Source: CAVZTX01 sp963778375
GTDB taxonomy: Bacteria > Chloroflexota > Ktedonobacteria > Ktedonobacterales > Ktedonobacteraceae
Direction of reading: 5' to 3'
Assembly: GCA_963778375.1 (NCBI GenBank)
Contig: CAVZTX010000016.1
Span: forward strand, 62,001-126,000
Length of the DNA stretch: 64,000 nt
Each line of letters starts with the position of its first letter. Position 1 is the stretch's first letter. Shown piece by piece: positions 63,500-64,000 of the stretch. A program made the translations under genes and the position numbers. The notes below the pieces were generated by a model, which did not search any database, was not told the origin of the DNA, and was given only the letters and a program-made list of their open reading frames with translations.

Positions 63500-64000
63500 A
63501 CCTCCTTTCCTCATTGAGAGCGGAGCGCAACCGTCGCAGTATACGGTAGAGCAATGAGCTGACCGTCCCCTCTGGTAGCGAGAGTATACGTGCAATTTCT
63601 CTATTGGTCATTCCCACTACAAATTTCAAACCAATTATCTCGCGTTCGCGTTCGGATAGCTGGCCGAGATGTGCCAGAAGTATACGTTCTTCCTCGTGCG
63701 CAAGCGCGGCATCTTCTACCGAATCAGTCTGGGGATGTTGGGTAGTCGAGAGATGCTCCAGTGAAAGCGTAGGCTTGCAGCGGCGGAAATAATCAGTTGC
63801 ACAATTGCGGGCGATGCAAAACAGCCAGGGACCGGCGCTATCTTGCGTCCGTATGTCATCTAGATGTGTCCAGGCCTTTTCAAAAACGAGCGAAGCCAGG
63901 TCTTCCGCAACTTCGGGCGTACCGACAAGAAAATGTAAAAATGCGCAAATAGAAGGGTAATACTGCTGATAGAGCGCATTGAAGTACTCACCTTGCCAGG
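63477..64000 (-). CDS. ECF RNA polymerase sigma factor, partial
   Basis: The last 173 residues of an ECF sigma-70 factor, cut by the right edge. Region 2 shows YYPSICAFLHFLVGTPEVAEDL in part, FEKAWTHLDDI and PWLFCIARNCATDYFRR; region 4 shows LSEREREIIGLKFVVGMTNREIA in part and LPEGTVSSLLYRILRRLR. It overlaps the anti-sigma-like gene by about 20 bases, the usual sigma/anti-sigma arrangement, and the ABC ATPase follows. The inducing signal is unknown. Confidence 0.88.
   Translation of the reverse strand, partial: WQGEYFNALYQQYYPSICAFLHFLVGTPEVAEDLASLVFEKAWTHLDDIRTQDSAGPWLFCIARNCATDYFRRCKPTLSLEHLSTTQHPQTDSVEDAALAHEEERILLAHLGQLSEREREIIGLKFVVGMTNREIARILSLPEGTVSSLLYRILRRLRSALNEERRYDEASAR

Overview
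The window looks like a piece of a Ktedonobacteria-type Chloroflexota chromosome of moderate GC. This is inferred from gene style, not from a marker gene. The clues are several giant LuxR/NB-ARC/TPR regulators, class III cyclase domains fused to NB-ARC ATPases, a WD40 lipoprotein beside a kinase gene, Thr/Pro/Ser-rich lipoproteins, two F420-type flavoenzymes, and many one-component regulators. No rRNA, tRNA, CRISPR array, integrase or transposase was seen.

Layout. 1-6.1 kb (minus): aminotransferase (runs off the left edge), M20 dipeptidase, DinB-fold protein, SDR, LuxR/NB-ARC regulator. 6.4-14.9 kb (minus): four lipoproteins, two of them tandem paralogues, then membrane proteins, a DMT transporter, a LOG-family protein and small proteins. 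15.2-19.8 kb: two MerR regulators, each facing a target promoter with a 19-bp spacer and a SoxR-like palindrome; one reads into thioredoxin, the other into a three-gene redox operon. 19.9-23.3 kb: a NatAB-type ABC exporter divergent from an ABC-ATPase/LytTR fusion. 23.3-26.6 kb: XRE remnant, LacI regulator, DMT transporter, methyltransferase. 26.8-31.3 kb: a compact minus-strand operon of a GmrSD-like DUF262/DUF1524 nuclease, a ParA ATPase and a small DNA-binding-like protein, with a DUF4352 gene beside it that shares its upstream element. 31.5-41 kb: LysM lytic transglycosylase, dual-specificity phosphatase, amidase, a secreted repeat protein, F420 enzymes, an EEP hydrolase and AlkZ-like and GyrI-like proteins. 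41-46.9 kb: a pseudokinase-cyclase-NB-ARC-TPR-LuxR chimera and a WD40 lipoprotein. 47.4-50.2 kb: 6-phosphogluconate dehydrogenase and glucose-6-phosphate isomerase. 50.2-64 kb (minus): cyclase/NB-ARC protein, PHP and HAD hydrolases, PP2C phosphatase with PadR, membrane proteins, a MalT-like regulator, an ABC ATPase, an anti-sigma-like protein and an ECF sigma factor cut by the right edge.

Ten genes carry 17 single-base frameshifts (14 apparent insertions, 3 deletions). In every gene with both ends in the window, removing the lesions restores a whole number of codons. Nine lesions fall between 41.8 and 46.4 kb. Residual sequencing error is the simplest explanation, so interrupted genes are described here as the single reading frames they appear to be.

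The best candidates for something undescribed are the GmrSD-ParA operon, the pseudokinase chimera, an ABC-LytTR regulator that lacks its catalytic residues, the paired MerR circuits, and a palindromic repeat that appears both between genes and in-frame inside a gene.
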